64,000 bases of DNA from Mariniphaga sp. (GTDB lineage: Bacteria; Bacteroidota; Bacteroidia; Bacteroidales; Prolixibacteraceae). Location of the stretch: positions 1 to 64,000 of the forward strand of contig JAAFHB010000001.1 in assembly GCA_010906965.1 (NCBI GenBank), given 5' to 3'. Positions within the stretch are counted from its first letter, which is position 1. Each line of letters starts with the position of its first letter. The position numbers were made by a program, and so were the translations under genes. The notes under the pieces were generated by a model that was given only the letters and a program-made list of their open reading frames with translations, was not told where the DNA came from and ran no database searches. Positions 49,003-58,934 of this stretch are shown here, piece after piece.

Positions 49003-49948
49003 TAATTAATTGGCGCAATTCTTCTTCTTTTGGTAGGTATAAACGGTATTTGCTGGCAAATAACTTCTCATTTTCAGCCAGTACCGAATATTTCACAATG
49101 GTTTCATCTTTTTCAGTACACAGAATTAGCCCGATGGTTGGATTGTCGTCGTCACCCTTTTTCAAATCGTTGTACATACGAACATACATATCCATCTGGC
49201 CAATGGCTTCGTGGCTAAGCTTACAGGTTTTCAGGTCGATAAGCACAAAACATTTGAGGTAAAAGTTATAAAATACGAGATCGATAAAAAAATCGGAAGT
49301 GTCGGTTACAATGTGTTGTTGACGGGCAACAAAAGCAAAACCTTTGCCTAATTCCATTAAAAACAATTGCAAGTGGTTAATTAACGCAGTTTCAATGGTG
49401 TTTTCGGTATGCCGGGTTTCGACAGGCAAACCTAGAAACTCAAATATATAAGGATCTTTAATAATGTTTGCAGGTTTTTCATTTACGTCGGTCATGGGTT
49501 CAATTACCCGGCCTAAATACTGCGATGAAATATTCCGTTGTAAGGTTCGGGTATCCCAATTCCCCTCTGTTGCAAGTTGAATATAGCGATTCCGGGAGTC
49601 CGGCTTATCAATTCGACTTAGTATCCGATAATGTGTCCAACTCAATTTGGTACGCACCGCGTTCCAAATTGGGAAAGCCAGATAGAAAGCCCTGATGTTA
49701 TTCAGGTTTCTTTCGTCGAATCCTTTACCAAATTCGAGCGTTAATTGTTTACTTAGGTTTTTTAAAATAGATTTTCCATAAGCTGCTTTGTGTCTTCCCT
49801 CTTGCTCGTCTTCAACAATCAGGCACCCAATTTCCCAATACATTTTCAACAAAATAGCATTGTTGCTGCTATACGCAATCGATCGGGACTCGGCTATAAC
49901 AGCCGCAATTGAAGCAAGCAGCGAAGTATTATTTTCGAGTTTAGTCAT
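48965..49948 (-). CDS. DUF1016 (YhcG-type) PD-(D/E)XK nuclease-family protein
   Basis: MYWEIGCLIVEDEQEG, LSWTHYRILSRID, FFIDLVFYNFYLKCFVLIDLKTCKLSHEAIGQMDMYVRMYND. Confidence 0.93.
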   Translation of the reverse strand: MTKLENNTSLLASIAAVIAESRSIAYSSNNAILLKMYWEIGCLIVEDEQEGRHKAAYGKSILKNLSKQLTLEFGKGFDERNLNNIRAFYLAFPIWNAVRTKLSWTHYRILSRIDKPDSRNRYIQLATEGNWDTRTLQRNISSQYLGRVIEPMTDVNEKPANIIKDPYIFEFLGLPVETRHTENTIETALINHLQLFLMELGKGFAFVARQQHIVTDTSDFFIDLVFYNFYLKCFVLIDLKTCKLSHEAIGQMDMYVRMYNDLKKGDDDNPTIGLILCTEKDETIVKYSVLAENEKLFASKYRLYLPKEEELRQLINADKIKYELDND

Positions 49949-50026
49949 TGTTTTCTCTGTTCATTCTCTAATTTTAAATTGGCTTAATCTTCAACCAATT
50001 GTCGCTATAGTCTGGCGACAATGTTC

Positions 50027-52375
50027 CTATGTCATGCTTAATATTTCACGAATTAAACCATCGCTCTCACTTTCCAAAGTCAGAATATCAGCCGAAACGT
50101 CTTCAATGCTTCGCAGTGGTTTGTGCCGGTAGAAGTATTTGTTAAAACTAATCTCGTAGCCTGTTTTGGTGGCATCAAGGTTAATCCAGGCTTCCGGAAC
50201 ATGGGGTTTTACTTCACGGAGAAAATAATTGTAGATGTTTTCTTTGAGTGGCACGTTTTCGGTGTCGCGCAAATCACTTTCTGTTTCGTATTCAATATAT
50301 TCGCCCTTTTTACCCGAGGCAAAATAACCAAAGTCAGCCAATTGGTTTACAGTACATCCCAAATGGCCGAGCAGTTGTTCCAGTTTTTCGCCCGTCAGTT
50401 TTGTAATGCCTTTTACCACTTTTTCTGCCGATGCATCGTACCAGCTTACCGCATTTAAAATGGCATTCTTTTCGGCAGGAGATACGTTGCTCTTCAAGGC
50501 TTTTGCTGCTTCATTCACTTTATCGCGGAAAAGATTATAGTCGTTGTACTCGTTGGTGCCAATTGCTTTCATGAGTTCGGTTGCCCTGGTCATCAAATCG
50601 AGTTGCTTTTGCCAGGTTGAAGCGCTCACCAATGCCCGGCTTTGTTTGGAATTCAGGTTCAGTTCCTGTTTTTCGCACCAATCGAGGATGGTTTTTTCGT
50701 ATTTTGAAAGTTGGGTATAAATAGCTGCTCCAAACTGTTCATACGCCCATTGCATTGGTTCCCGCAACGATTTGTCAAAGCGTAATTCAGCAATTCGTTC
50801 TGCGGTAAATTGCGCTTTCAGTCGTTTGGGGCGCTCAATGCTGACTTTATAATAACCAAAATCTTTATTGTCAAATATTTGTGAAGCAATCCCTTCTTCA
50901 CCGGTGCGCTCAATTGTTTTCATCCCGGAATACACCGAAACTATTTCATGGATATGTTCAGGAGCAAATTCGCAGTTTTTGTTCCCGAGGTTTTTGCGGA
51001 GTTTGCGGTAAAGCTGTCCGGCATCAATCAACTGAACTTTACCTTTTCTGCCGGGCATTTTACTGTTGCTCAATATCCACACATAGGTAGTAATCCCTGT
51101 GTTGTAAAACAAATTGTTGGGCATCTGCACAATGGCTTCCAGCCAATCGTTTTCGATGATGTACCTCCGGATATTGCTTTCGCCGCCACCGGCATCGCCC
51201 GTAAACAGGCTCGATCCATTGTGAACTGAGGCAATCCGTGAACCCGCCGGACTTTGTTTTAATGTCTTCATTTTATTAACCATCTCCATCAGAAACAACA
51301 ACTGTCCATCCGAAGAGCGGGGTGTTGCATCGGCATCTTCTTCAATACCCCAGTAGTTTTTTAGCTTGACCTGGAAACGGGGATCGATAATCTCCTTCCC
51401 GTCTTTGATGTATTTTTGCTCGCTTGCCCACGATTTCCCGTAAGGCGGATTCGAAAGCATAAAGTCGAATGTTGTTCCGGCAAATTCATCGGTAGATAGG
51501 GTCGAACCAACACGGATATTCTCAGGATTGTTGCCCTTGATCATCATATCAGATTTGCAGATCGCATAAGTTTCGTCATTGATCTCTTTCCCATACAAAT
51601 AAACATCGCCTTTTGCACAAATTTCACCTTCGTCGTCCTTGATAAAGTTTTGAGATTCGGTAAGCATACCGCCGCTTCCGCAAGCCGGGTCGTAGATGGT
51701 CATTACAGGTGGCAATTTGTCTTTTACCGGTTCGAAAATAATATGTGTCATAAGGTCGATCACCTCACGCGGGGTAAAGTGTTCTCCGGCTTCTTCGTTG
51801 TTTTCTTCGTTGAACTTACGGATCAATTCTTCAAACACATAGCCCATTCCCAGATTAGAAAGTGGTGTTAATTTTCTTCCATCCGGGTCTGATTTCTCAA
51901 ATGGGGTTAGGTTGATATGTGGCGAAGTAAATTTCTCCAATACATCCAAAAGCACATCTTTCGAGGCCATGTGCCTGATCTGGCTTTTGAGATTAAATTT
52001 ATCAATGATCTCTTTGACATTGTCGCTAAAGCCGTTCAGGTAATTCTCAAAATTTGCCTGGAGAATTTGCTGGCTGTTGGTTGCGGTGTCGCACAATCGT
52101 TGTAATGTCCATTCGCTGGTGTTGTAAAACACATAACCAGATACATCACGAAGGCCCTTTTCGTCCCACTCAATAAACTTGGCATCATCTCGTTGGAAAA
52201 CCAGTTCTTCCATTACAGCATCTTTGGTCGGCTCAAGCAGGGCATCCAATCGGCGAAGAACAACCATTGGAAGTATTACGTCACGGTATTTACCGCGCAC
52301 ATAAACATCTCTCAAACAGTCGTCTGCGATTGACCAGATAAAGGAAACTATTTTATTGTGTGAAGCTGAATTCAT
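50027..52375 (-). CDS. hsdM: Type I restriction methyltransferase subunit M
   Basis: HFTPREVIDLM, TIYDPACGSGGMLTE, FDFMLSNPPYGKSW (NPPY motif). Confidence 0.98.
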   Translation of the reverse strand: MNSASHNKIVSFIWSIADDCLRDVYVRGKYRDVILPMVVLRRLDALLEPTKDAVMEELVFQRDDAKFIEWDEKGLRDVSGYVFYNTSEWTLQRLCDTATNSQQILQANFENYLNGFSDNVKEIIDKFNLKSQIRHMASKDVLLDVLEKFTSPHINLTPFEKSDPDGRKLTPLSNLGMGYVFEELIRKFNEENNEEAGEHFTPREVIDLMTHIIFEPVKDKLPPVMTIYDPACGSGGMLTESQNFIKDDEGEICAKGDVYLYGKEINDETYAICKSDMMIKGNNPENIRVGSTLSTDEFAGTTFDFMLSNPPYGKSWASEQKYIKDGKEIIDPRFQVKLKNYWGIEEDADATPRSSDGQLLFLMEMVNKMKTLKQSPAGSRIASVHNGSSLFTGDAGGGESNIRRYIIENDWLEAIVQMPNNLFYNTGITTYVWILSNSKMPGRKGKVQLIDAGQLYRKLRKNLGNKNCEFAPEHIHEIVSVYSGMKTIERTGEEGIASQIFDNKDFGYYKVSIERPKRLKAQFTAERIAELRFDKSLREPMQWAYEQFGAAIYTQLSKYEKTILDWCEKQELNLNSKQSRALVSASTWQKQLDLMTRATELMKAIGTNEYNDYNLFRDKVNEAAKALKSNVSPAEKNAILNAVSWYDASAEKVVKGITKLTGEKLEQLLGHLGCTVNQLADFGYFASGKKGEYIEYETESDLRDTENVPLKENIYNYFLREVKPHVPEAWINLDATKTGYEISFNKYFYRHKPLRSIEDVSADILTLESESDGLIREILSMT

Positions 52376-52427
52376 AAAAATATAATCTTTTTAAAGGCTA
52401 ACGTTAATTAATAATATGGCTTCAAAA

Positions 52428-53384
52428 TTAAGGATTAAGAGGATTAAACCCGTCTTTTAAGACTAATTTATCTGCATAATCTGAGAATTGCAGATATTGA
52501 ATTTCAATATCCGGCGATAACTTTTCATTTAATAATCCAACCAATTCTTTATCAATTAACAGATGAAGTTTAGGTGCAAGAAAATAGGCATTAATACCCT
52601 TACTCTTTGCTATTTTATCAAGATCCGGATCTGATTTTTCATGTTTAAACCGACCGCTCTGGACATTTTGCATAATACAGTAGTAAAAGTACAATTCAGT
52701 AATGATGCCTACTTTATTGTTGGCGTGTGCCTTCAGTTCGAAAAGCAGAAGCTCATTGTTTTTACTAATGCCCCATATGTCAATGGCACTTTTAAGTCGG
52801 GGAAAGATGGAGGTTAATTTTGATACGGATTTTTTGAAGACACCTACTGGCAATTGCCGGTTTAAGTAATCTGCATTTGTTTTCAATTTTAAGGGATCTG
52901 CCCAATCTCCTTTTGAAAATTTATCCTCAAGTATGCTCTCAGCGCCTTGCGGAATATTTTTATCCCTATTATTGGATGGCGAATTCAGGTAATAAGTTTC
53001 TGATTCATTAATTATCAAGGCAGTCAGATAGGGGATGCAATTTGATTTTATTTCAAACCACGAATTAAAGTCTTTGGAGAAATTAGTTGCCCGAAACAGG
53101 AACCGCTGATAATGGCCATTATCTGGTAAATTATTGAGATCCCACGAAAGAATTACTTTATCAAACTTCCCCCACCGCTTTAATACGAGCGCCCATCCTT
53201 CAAATGCGGCAGCGTCGTCCTGCATATTTTTCTCAACAGATTTTGACGAAATATGCATTTCTACATCATTGCCGACAATTGTAAACTCAATATCACGCGG
53301 CAGCCTGATATTATTGGACTTATTTCCTTCTAAGTTAAAGGTGGCTTTTATTCTTTTAAGAACATCCGTTCGGTCATTACTCAT
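52428..53384 (-). CDS. Hypothetical protein with candidate PD-(D/E)XK nuclease core
   Basis: KSAIDIWGISKNNELLLFELKAHANNKVGIITELYFYYCIMQ: D...ExK pattern followed by an alpha-helix, in a defence context. Confidence 0.5.
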   Translation of the reverse strand: MSNDRTDVLKRIKATFNLEGNKSNNIRLPRDIEFTIVGNDVEMHISSKSVEKNMQDDAAAFEGWALVLKRWGKFDKVILSWDLNNLPDNGHYQRFLFRATNFSKDFNSWFEIKSNCIPYLTALIINESETYYLNSPSNNRDKNIPQGAESILEDKFSKGDWADPLKLKTNADYLNRQLPVGVFKKSVSKLTSIFPRLKSAIDIWGISKNNELLLFELKAHANNKVGIITELYFYYCIMQNVQSGRFKHEKSDPDLDKIAKSKGINAYFLAPKLHLLIDKELVGLLNEKLSPDIEIQYLQFSDYADKLVLKDGFNPLNP

Positions 53385-53395
53385 TTGATTGTTTT

Positions 53396-54643
53396 TTAAA
53401 GTAGATATTCTTTCCCGTCTTCCCAGATTTCAACATTTGCAAAGCCCTCTTTTTCAAGATACTGCTTCATTTTATCCGGGCATTCTGTATGGATTGGAAC
53501 AATCTTAAGAGGATTGATTGCCATGACAAGCATTTTAATATCGGTCAAAGTTGCATGGCCGCTTGTGTGAATTAGCTCAAAATCGACCTTCCCTGATGTG
53601 TTCAAATCAATAATCGAATCACTGCAATACGTTTTGTGTCCATCTTCCAGGTAACCTTCATATTGTGAGTAAACTAATTTGATTACTCCTTTGGGCAATA
53701 ATGCTTCAATTAATTTCTGATTTGGGCAGCGTAAAAAATAGACAAACTCCTTTGGATTTTGAAAGATTTGATTGCCAATATCTTTCTTAATCACCCGATC
53801 CTTAAAGTCGCTAAATTTCGGATCACTAATCCTGGACAACTGGCTCGGATGATTGTAAACACAGATTGTCTCCCAATCGATGGTAGGCAATCCTTTCGAT
53901 TTTTCATGAACGACTTCTAAAGCCCAGGCATTGTATATGTCAATGATCAGTCTCTTCTTATGCGAATTACAAGCTTTCACAACCGAAACCAGGCGATCGA
54001 TATTCTGTGCCGAACTAACCACAAATGTTGCGTTCTCCTGATCTTTTATAATAGTGGAGATGGCTTCATAGACTGATTGTTCTGTGGGGTATTTTTGATT
54101 TGAACGTTCCACCATTGTACCTTCAGTCAAAAATAGATCAATGTTCTTAGGTGGTTCTTGTAGTAATTTGTAATAAAGCTTATTTTTCCAACCAGTTGAC
54201 CTGAAGTCCCCGCTATAGAACAGGCGCTTACCATCCGCCTCGATAACAAAAGCAAAAGCTTCAGGAGAAGAGTGATCCATCAGGTAAGGATAGACCTTGA
54301 AGGTATTTAGGACTATAAATTCTTTCCAGGGTTGGAAAAGGATGAAATTTGATTTGGGGGATTCTTTCCCAAGGAAGATTTTCGTTGCGGATATCAGGCC
54401 TAGCGATACCTGGCCAATATAAACTGGTACGTCAGTTCCAACATTTTCCATCAGCCCATAATGATCCTGGTGCGGATGCGATATAATCAAAGCATCGACA
54501 TTGTTAGCGGTATAACTTACATCCGGATTCACTGTACTCAGCGGTTCACCAAGATCAAGCCATAATACCTTCCCATTATCAGCAGTTAATTCAACACAGT
54601 TACCCCCAATTTCATGGGTGCCACGATAGATTTTGACTTTCAT
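53396..54643 (-). CDS. MBL-fold metallo-hydrolase (RNase J / beta-CASP-like)
   Basis: RGTHEIGGNCVELTADNGKVLWLDLG; DALIISHPHQDHYGLMEN (HxHxDH); FYSGDFRSTGW; IHTSGHATLTDIKML. Confidence 0.85.
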   Translation of the reverse strand: MKVKIYRGTHEIGGNCVELTADNGKVLWLDLGEPLSTVNPDVSYTANNVDALIISHPHQDHYGLMENVGTDVPVYIGQVSLGLISATKIFLGKESPKSNFILFQPWKEFIVLNTFKVYPYLMDHSSPEAFAFVIEADGKRLFYSGDFRSTGWKNKLYYKLLQEPPKNIDLFLTEGTMVERSNQKYPTEQSVYEAISTIIKDQENATFVVSSAQNIDRLVSVVKACNSHKKRLIIDIYNAWALEVVHEKSKGLPTIDWETICVYNHPSQLSRISDPKFSDFKDRVIKKDIGNQIFQNPKEFVYFLRCPNQKLIEALLPKGVIKLVYSQYEGYLEDGHKTYCSDSIIDLNTSGKVDFELIHTSGHATLTDIKMLVMAINPLKIVPIHTECPDKMKQYLEKEGFANVEIWEDGKEYLL

Positions 54644-54774
54644 TTAAAAAAGGTGAGATGTAAGTCTTTTGTACCGTAATTACACGAAAGACGATTGTCT
54701 TCGAAATATATTAAATCAAAAATTTTGTTACTAGAAAGCTCAAGCTCGAGTTTAAAAATCTCCGAAATTGTCAT
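54640..54774 (-). CDS. Unlisted 44-aa small ORF, overlapping the MBL start
   Basis: MTISEIFKLELELSSNKIFDLIYFEDNRLSCNYGTKDLHLTFFK*; its TGA (54640-54642) overlaps the MBL ATG (54641-54643) as ATGA. Confidence 0.5.
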   Translation of the reverse strand: MTISEIFKLELELSSNKIFDLIYFEDNRLSCNYGTKDLHLTFFK

Positions 54775-54974
54775 AGGACTAAATTAGTTTAAATATATGT
54801 TCGTTGGAAGCCACTATCAATCAATATAAAGTGATTATATATTATCATAATCCTCAGAACATCTATTTTTATTTATTAAATTTTAAAAGTAGTGAATATA
54901 ATTTTGAAAATAGAAATAAACTGCGCAATTTTTTAAAATAATAAATTGCGGATAAAGTATTCCGAAAATTTAAT

Positions 54975-55871
54975 TCAGTATTGCTTCAAAGCATTCTTAT
55001 AGGTTGCTTTCACTTGCTGAATTAAAATTTCAGGCTGAATGACTTTTACATTTTCACCATATTTGAGGATTTCCTGTAGAAAATCATGTGTCAGATAGAC
55101 CTTTAGTTTAATGCGGACTTCATCTGCATTGTCAACAATAACTTGCTGGGTTTCGTGCAGCGGCAATGATTTTATGTATTTTCCCTGGAAAGCATCGAAC
55201 TGAAGAATAACTTCGTGTAGTTCATGGTCGGTCGGACTAATTATTCCGAAGCAAAACTTGTAATATTCATTGATATCGAAGGTTTTTGAAGGTTTAAACC
55301 GGGTTTTGGAAATCTCCAGTTGGGATAAGCGGTCCAGAGCGAAGCTTTTAATCTGTCCGTCCTTCAAATCTTTGGCGAGCACATACCAGCGGTTGCTGAA
55401 TTCTTTCAACGCATACGGCTCAACAGTCCGATGGGTGATTTCATCCTCCCAGTATTTCTGGTAGGTAAATGAAATTCGCAGGTTATTTGTTATTGAATGA
55501 AGCAACCCATTTAGATTTTCAGTTCCCTGTGGCTTGCGTTTTTCAAATTGAATGGACCGGAAACTGCTTTCAGCCATTTTCAGCGCATTAAAAGTATCCA
55601 ATGCCTCCATTCTGCGTTTGCTTACTTCCGATAGTTCTTCTTCATTGATGGCGTAAACCTTCAGTTTAAAATCATAATTGATTTCAATATCGTTTATCGA
55701 ACAAATATCCTGCAGATCCCGTTGGAACTGCCGCTTTGAGATATTTAAATCATACCCCTGCATTTCAGACTGCCTTTTAAGATAAGCATCAATCTGCTCA
55801 AAAGTGGCAGGTCCCATTTTGAGTTTATTCAGGATGTGCATGTTGCGTAAGAATAATTCCCGTTTTGCCAT
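54975..55871 (-). CDS. WYL-domain transcriptional regulator
   Basis: N-terminal winged-helix-like region; WYL-type RTVEPYALKEFSNRWYVLAKDLKDGQIKSFALDRLSQLEIS. Confidence 0.92.
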   Translation of the reverse strand: MAKRELFLRNMHILNKLKMGPATFEQIDAYLKRQSEMQGYDLNISKRQFQRDLQDICSINDIEINYDFKLKVYAINEEELSEVSKRRMEALDTFNALKMAESSFRSIQFEKRKPQGTENLNGLLHSITNNLRISFTYQKYWEDEITHRTVEPYALKEFSNRWYVLAKDLKDGQIKSFALDRLSQLEISKTRFKPSKTFDINEYYKFCFGIISPTDHELHEVILQFDAFQGKYIKSLPLHETQQVIVDNADEVRIKLKVYLTHDFLQEILKYGENVKVIQPEILIQQVKATYKNALKQY

Positions 55872-56035
55872 AGCTGATAATTTTATGATTCAAAAGTAGC
55901 CGTAACCTACGCCAAAATCTGTCATAGGCACAAGAAAATTCAAATATTAAATTAATTGGTGCAATAATATATTCCCCAACGACACCTGCTGTCTTTCTCT
56001 CAAGGGATATTTGCAGCCAACCTTAAAATCAAACA

Positions 56036-56626
56036 TTGATGGCAAATACGAACATAGAGAAATCACAGGATTCAAACATCCGAGTATTAATTAACGGGAT
56101 GACAGCTGTTTCAATTGAAGTTAAAAACAGAGTGACTCATCAAAATGAGCTAAAATGGGGCTTTACTGATGCTGAAAATCATTTAGTCGTTGAACCCATT
56201 TACGATGAAGTCAACCCTTTCGAAGAAAATGGACTCGCCATGGTCATGTTAAGAGTTGATCAATCCAAAACAGAAAGATTCGGTTTCATCAACAAAAAAG
56301 GGAAGGTCATTTCACCAATCATTTATGAAATAGTTTGGTCGTTTAGTATCGCTTGCTTTGCAAAAGTCAGGAAGAACGGGAAATGGGGGTTTGTTAATGA
56401 ATCCGGTGAAGAGATCATTCCGGTGATTTACGAATTTATAAAACCTTTCCATATGGGTTTAGCTGCAACTAAGTGTAAAGGCAAATGGGGTTATCTGGAT
56501 ACCAGGGGTGAAATTCATATTCCTTTTCTGTATGATGATGCCAGGAATTTCGAGAATGGCACGGCGTTGGTGAGTCTGGGAGGTAAGTACATTTACATTG
56601 ATTCAAGCGGAAATAAGACACATTAA
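56036..56626 (+). CDS. WG-repeat protein
   Basis: Repeats KWGFTDAENHLVVEPIYDEVNPF, RFGFINKKGKVISPIIYE, KWGFVNESGEEIIPVIYEFIKPF, KWGYLDTRGEIHIPFLYDDARNF. Confidence 0.92.
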   Translation: MMANTNIEKSQDSNIRVLINGMTAVSIEVKNRVTHQNELKWGFTDAENHLVVEPIYDEVNPFEENGLAMVMLRVDQSKTERFGFINKKGKVISPIIYEIVWSFSIACFAKVRKNGKWGFVNESGEEIIPVIYEFIKPFHMGLAATKCKGKWGYLDTRGEIHIPFLYDDARNFENGTALVSLGGKYIYIDSSGNKTH

Positions 56627-56839
56627 ATTGATATACAACATTTTATTTTCTTTAATTTAAAATTTTCATTTTTGTAGAATAGCAGTAGGGTTTAGTCCCT
56701 CTAAAACCGCCAAAAATTTAAAAATAACAAGAACTCTTTTTTGTCTTTCATCCCGTCATCTTTTGTCGTGGTATTGGTGTAATTTCGGTCGACAATTGTA
56801 TAAGAAACGACAAAAGGAACAACTCTTAAAATCAATCAC

Positions 56840-57475
56840 ATGCACATAACCTGTATTTCTGATACTCATGGTTTGCACCGGCAACTAAAGCTTTCTCCAG
56901 GTGATCTGCTGATTCATGCAGGTGATATTTCGGAATATGGAACAGAAGAGGAGATATTTGATTTTACCCGTTGGTTTTCCCGGCAACATTTTACCAATAA
57001 AATCTTTATTGGAGGGAATCATGATCTGTTCCTTGAAACTATTTCCGTAAAAGCCTTCCGGAAACTGATAGGAAACGATATCATTTATCTTCAAAATAGT
57101 GTGGTAACGATTGAAGGACTGAAAATTTATGGATCTCCAGTAAATCAATCGGTGATGGGAATGGCTTTTGGCAAAAGCAAAGGGGCTGAAATCAGACGCG
57201 AATGGCGCAAAATTCCTACAGAAGTAGATATTTTAATCACCCATGAAGCTCCTTTAAGCATTTTGGATAATGGAAAAGGTTGTCCTGATTTGAAAATCAG
57301 ATCGGAAGTAATCAAACCAAAACTTCATGTTTTCGGTCATGTACATGATATCAACGGAGTAATTCAACAAGGAGATACCCTGTATGTAAATGCTGCACTT
57401 TGCGGCAATCAGGATGTCCTCCAGATGAGGCCGAAATTTACCAATAAACCGGTGATAGTGGACTTGCTGAGATAA
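56840..57475 (+). CDS. Metallophosphoesterase
   Basis: CISDTHGLH, LLIHAGDIS, FIGGNHDLFLE, ILITHEAPL, HVFGHVHDINGV. Confidence 0.95.
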   Translation: MHITCISDTHGLHRQLKLSPGDLLIHAGDISEYGTEEEIFDFTRWFSRQHFTNKIFIGGNHDLFLETISVKAFRKLIGNDIIYLQNSVVTIEGLKIYGSPVNQSVMGMAFGKSKGAEIRREWRKIPTEVDILITHEAPLSILDNGKGCPDLKIRSEVIKPKLHVFGHVHDINGVIQQGDTLYVNAALCGNQDVLQMRPKFTNKPVIVDLLR

Positions 57476-57861
57476 TTTCGGTGTTTTTTCTCTATGGTTC
57501 TTAATGTAAAAGAAATAATTACACAGAGTTTCACAGAGGGAAAATCTCAGAGTACCACAGAGTAGGAATATAATGTCATTCAGCGATCCGCAGAGAGTAA
57601 TTTTTAAAAATGCTATAAAATTTCTCATTGCCATTACCAAAGGCATCTCCAAAGGATATCGATCGGCTGCGACTGTTCAGAAGGGTTTATTGCCGATCTT
57701 CTCAAATGTTGCAGGAGTTTTCAGCAACTTATTTGTAATGTGAAAATAGTGCAATAGGTATCTCTTGTTGACATTTTAATAAGATTATGCGACAAAGATA
57801 TTCATAGTCTACGTCAATTTATGTCGTAGTAATATATAGTTTCATCGGACGGCAAAATTGT

Positions 57862-58518
57862 TCAATTGAGTTGCTGGCGTTCAATAATATGAGGATAGTT
57901 ATTTTTGAAGATGGTGTAAAACTGTTCATTACCTTGCCTGAATACCTCTGGAACTGACATTCTTACAGTTTCTTCAATAAACTGGTTGTGATCGAAGAAC
58001 AGCACATTTTCATTACTTGCGAGTTCTCTCATTTTCAGACTGGCATATTCATTTACCGAACGCCCTTCAGCCTTTACCGGAAGACTGCAGATTGCCAGGT
58101 AGCTTTTCTTCTCTGACTGCAGGTATTTCAGAAGGTTACTGATTAAACCCGTTCCGACGGAAGAACCAAGTCCGGTTAAAATAATATAGGAATCGTTTTC
58201 TTTGAATAAATTCTTCATCTGGTTTGTGAGCGGTAGTCTTTCCCGGTAACGAATCCCATTCACCCGAAAATCCTGCATCGATTCAAAAAATAGATAATCA
58301 ATATCTCGGGTGAGGTGCGACACATAAGAACTTGCAATACATGAATATTTTGCATCAATCCCCTTTTTATGGATATTCACCATCGCATTTGTTCCGGCCT
58401 GACCCAGTCCAATAAAATGCAATCGGGTTCCGTCCGGATTTCCTGAAACTTTAATATCCGGCATTAACATCATGACTCCTAAAGCAGCGAGTCCTTTTAT
58501 CATTTCACGTCTTTTCAT
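57862..58518 (-). CDS. FtsZ/tubulin-like GTPase-domain protein with Tat-like leader
   Basis: MKRREMIKGLAALGVMMLMPD twin-Arg leader; LHFIGLGQAGTNAMVNIHKKGIDAKY; SYIILTGLGSSVGTGLISNLLKYLQSEKKSYLAICSLPVKAEGRSVNEYASLKMREL resembles FtsZ GGGTGTG and flanks. Confidence 0.65.
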   Translation of the reverse strand: MKRREMIKGLAALGVMMLMPDIKVSGNPDGTRLHFIGLGQAGTNAMVNIHKKGIDAKYSCIASSYVSHLTRDIDYLFFESMQDFRVNGIRYRERLPLTNQMKNLFKENDSYIILTGLGSSVGTGLISNLLKYLQSEKKSYLAICSLPVKAEGRSVNEYASLKMRELASNENVLFFDHNQFIEETVRMSVPEVFRQGNEQFYTIFKNNYPHIIERQQLN

Positions 58519-58934
58519 TTTGACACTTTTTTTAGTGATTGTATCAACGAAAGTAGTCTGAGGGTGCGCCAAAGGATGACGTAGTTAAAAAATTTAATTG
58601 TGGAAACTTCCCATATTGAATTTTTAACGGCGGCGAGCGACGCGCTTCGAAAACAGGCTTATAATTTAGTCACTAAAAGCTTGCCATTTCTCAAGAAGCG
58701 AAGTATCATATATAATCTCTTCATTGTAATAACTTTAACTGTTTGTATATTATGGATAAAAACAACATTTTTTGTTCTGAAGTATTATTAATTTACAAAC
58801 AATTAATAACAAATATTAAACTGATTAAATGTCTATGAATCGTTAAATCAAATTATTAAATTTGGCGTCACAATATTTTGTTCAAATTTCATTTGTTTTG
58901 CCAAAATGCGGCAACTAAATCAAAAAACTTAAAC

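Noticed and set aside
58600-58791. Small 63-aa ORF (METSHIEFLTAASD...)
   Set aside because: No recognisable family; hydrophobic tail arises in AT-rich sequence; evidence too weak to call.
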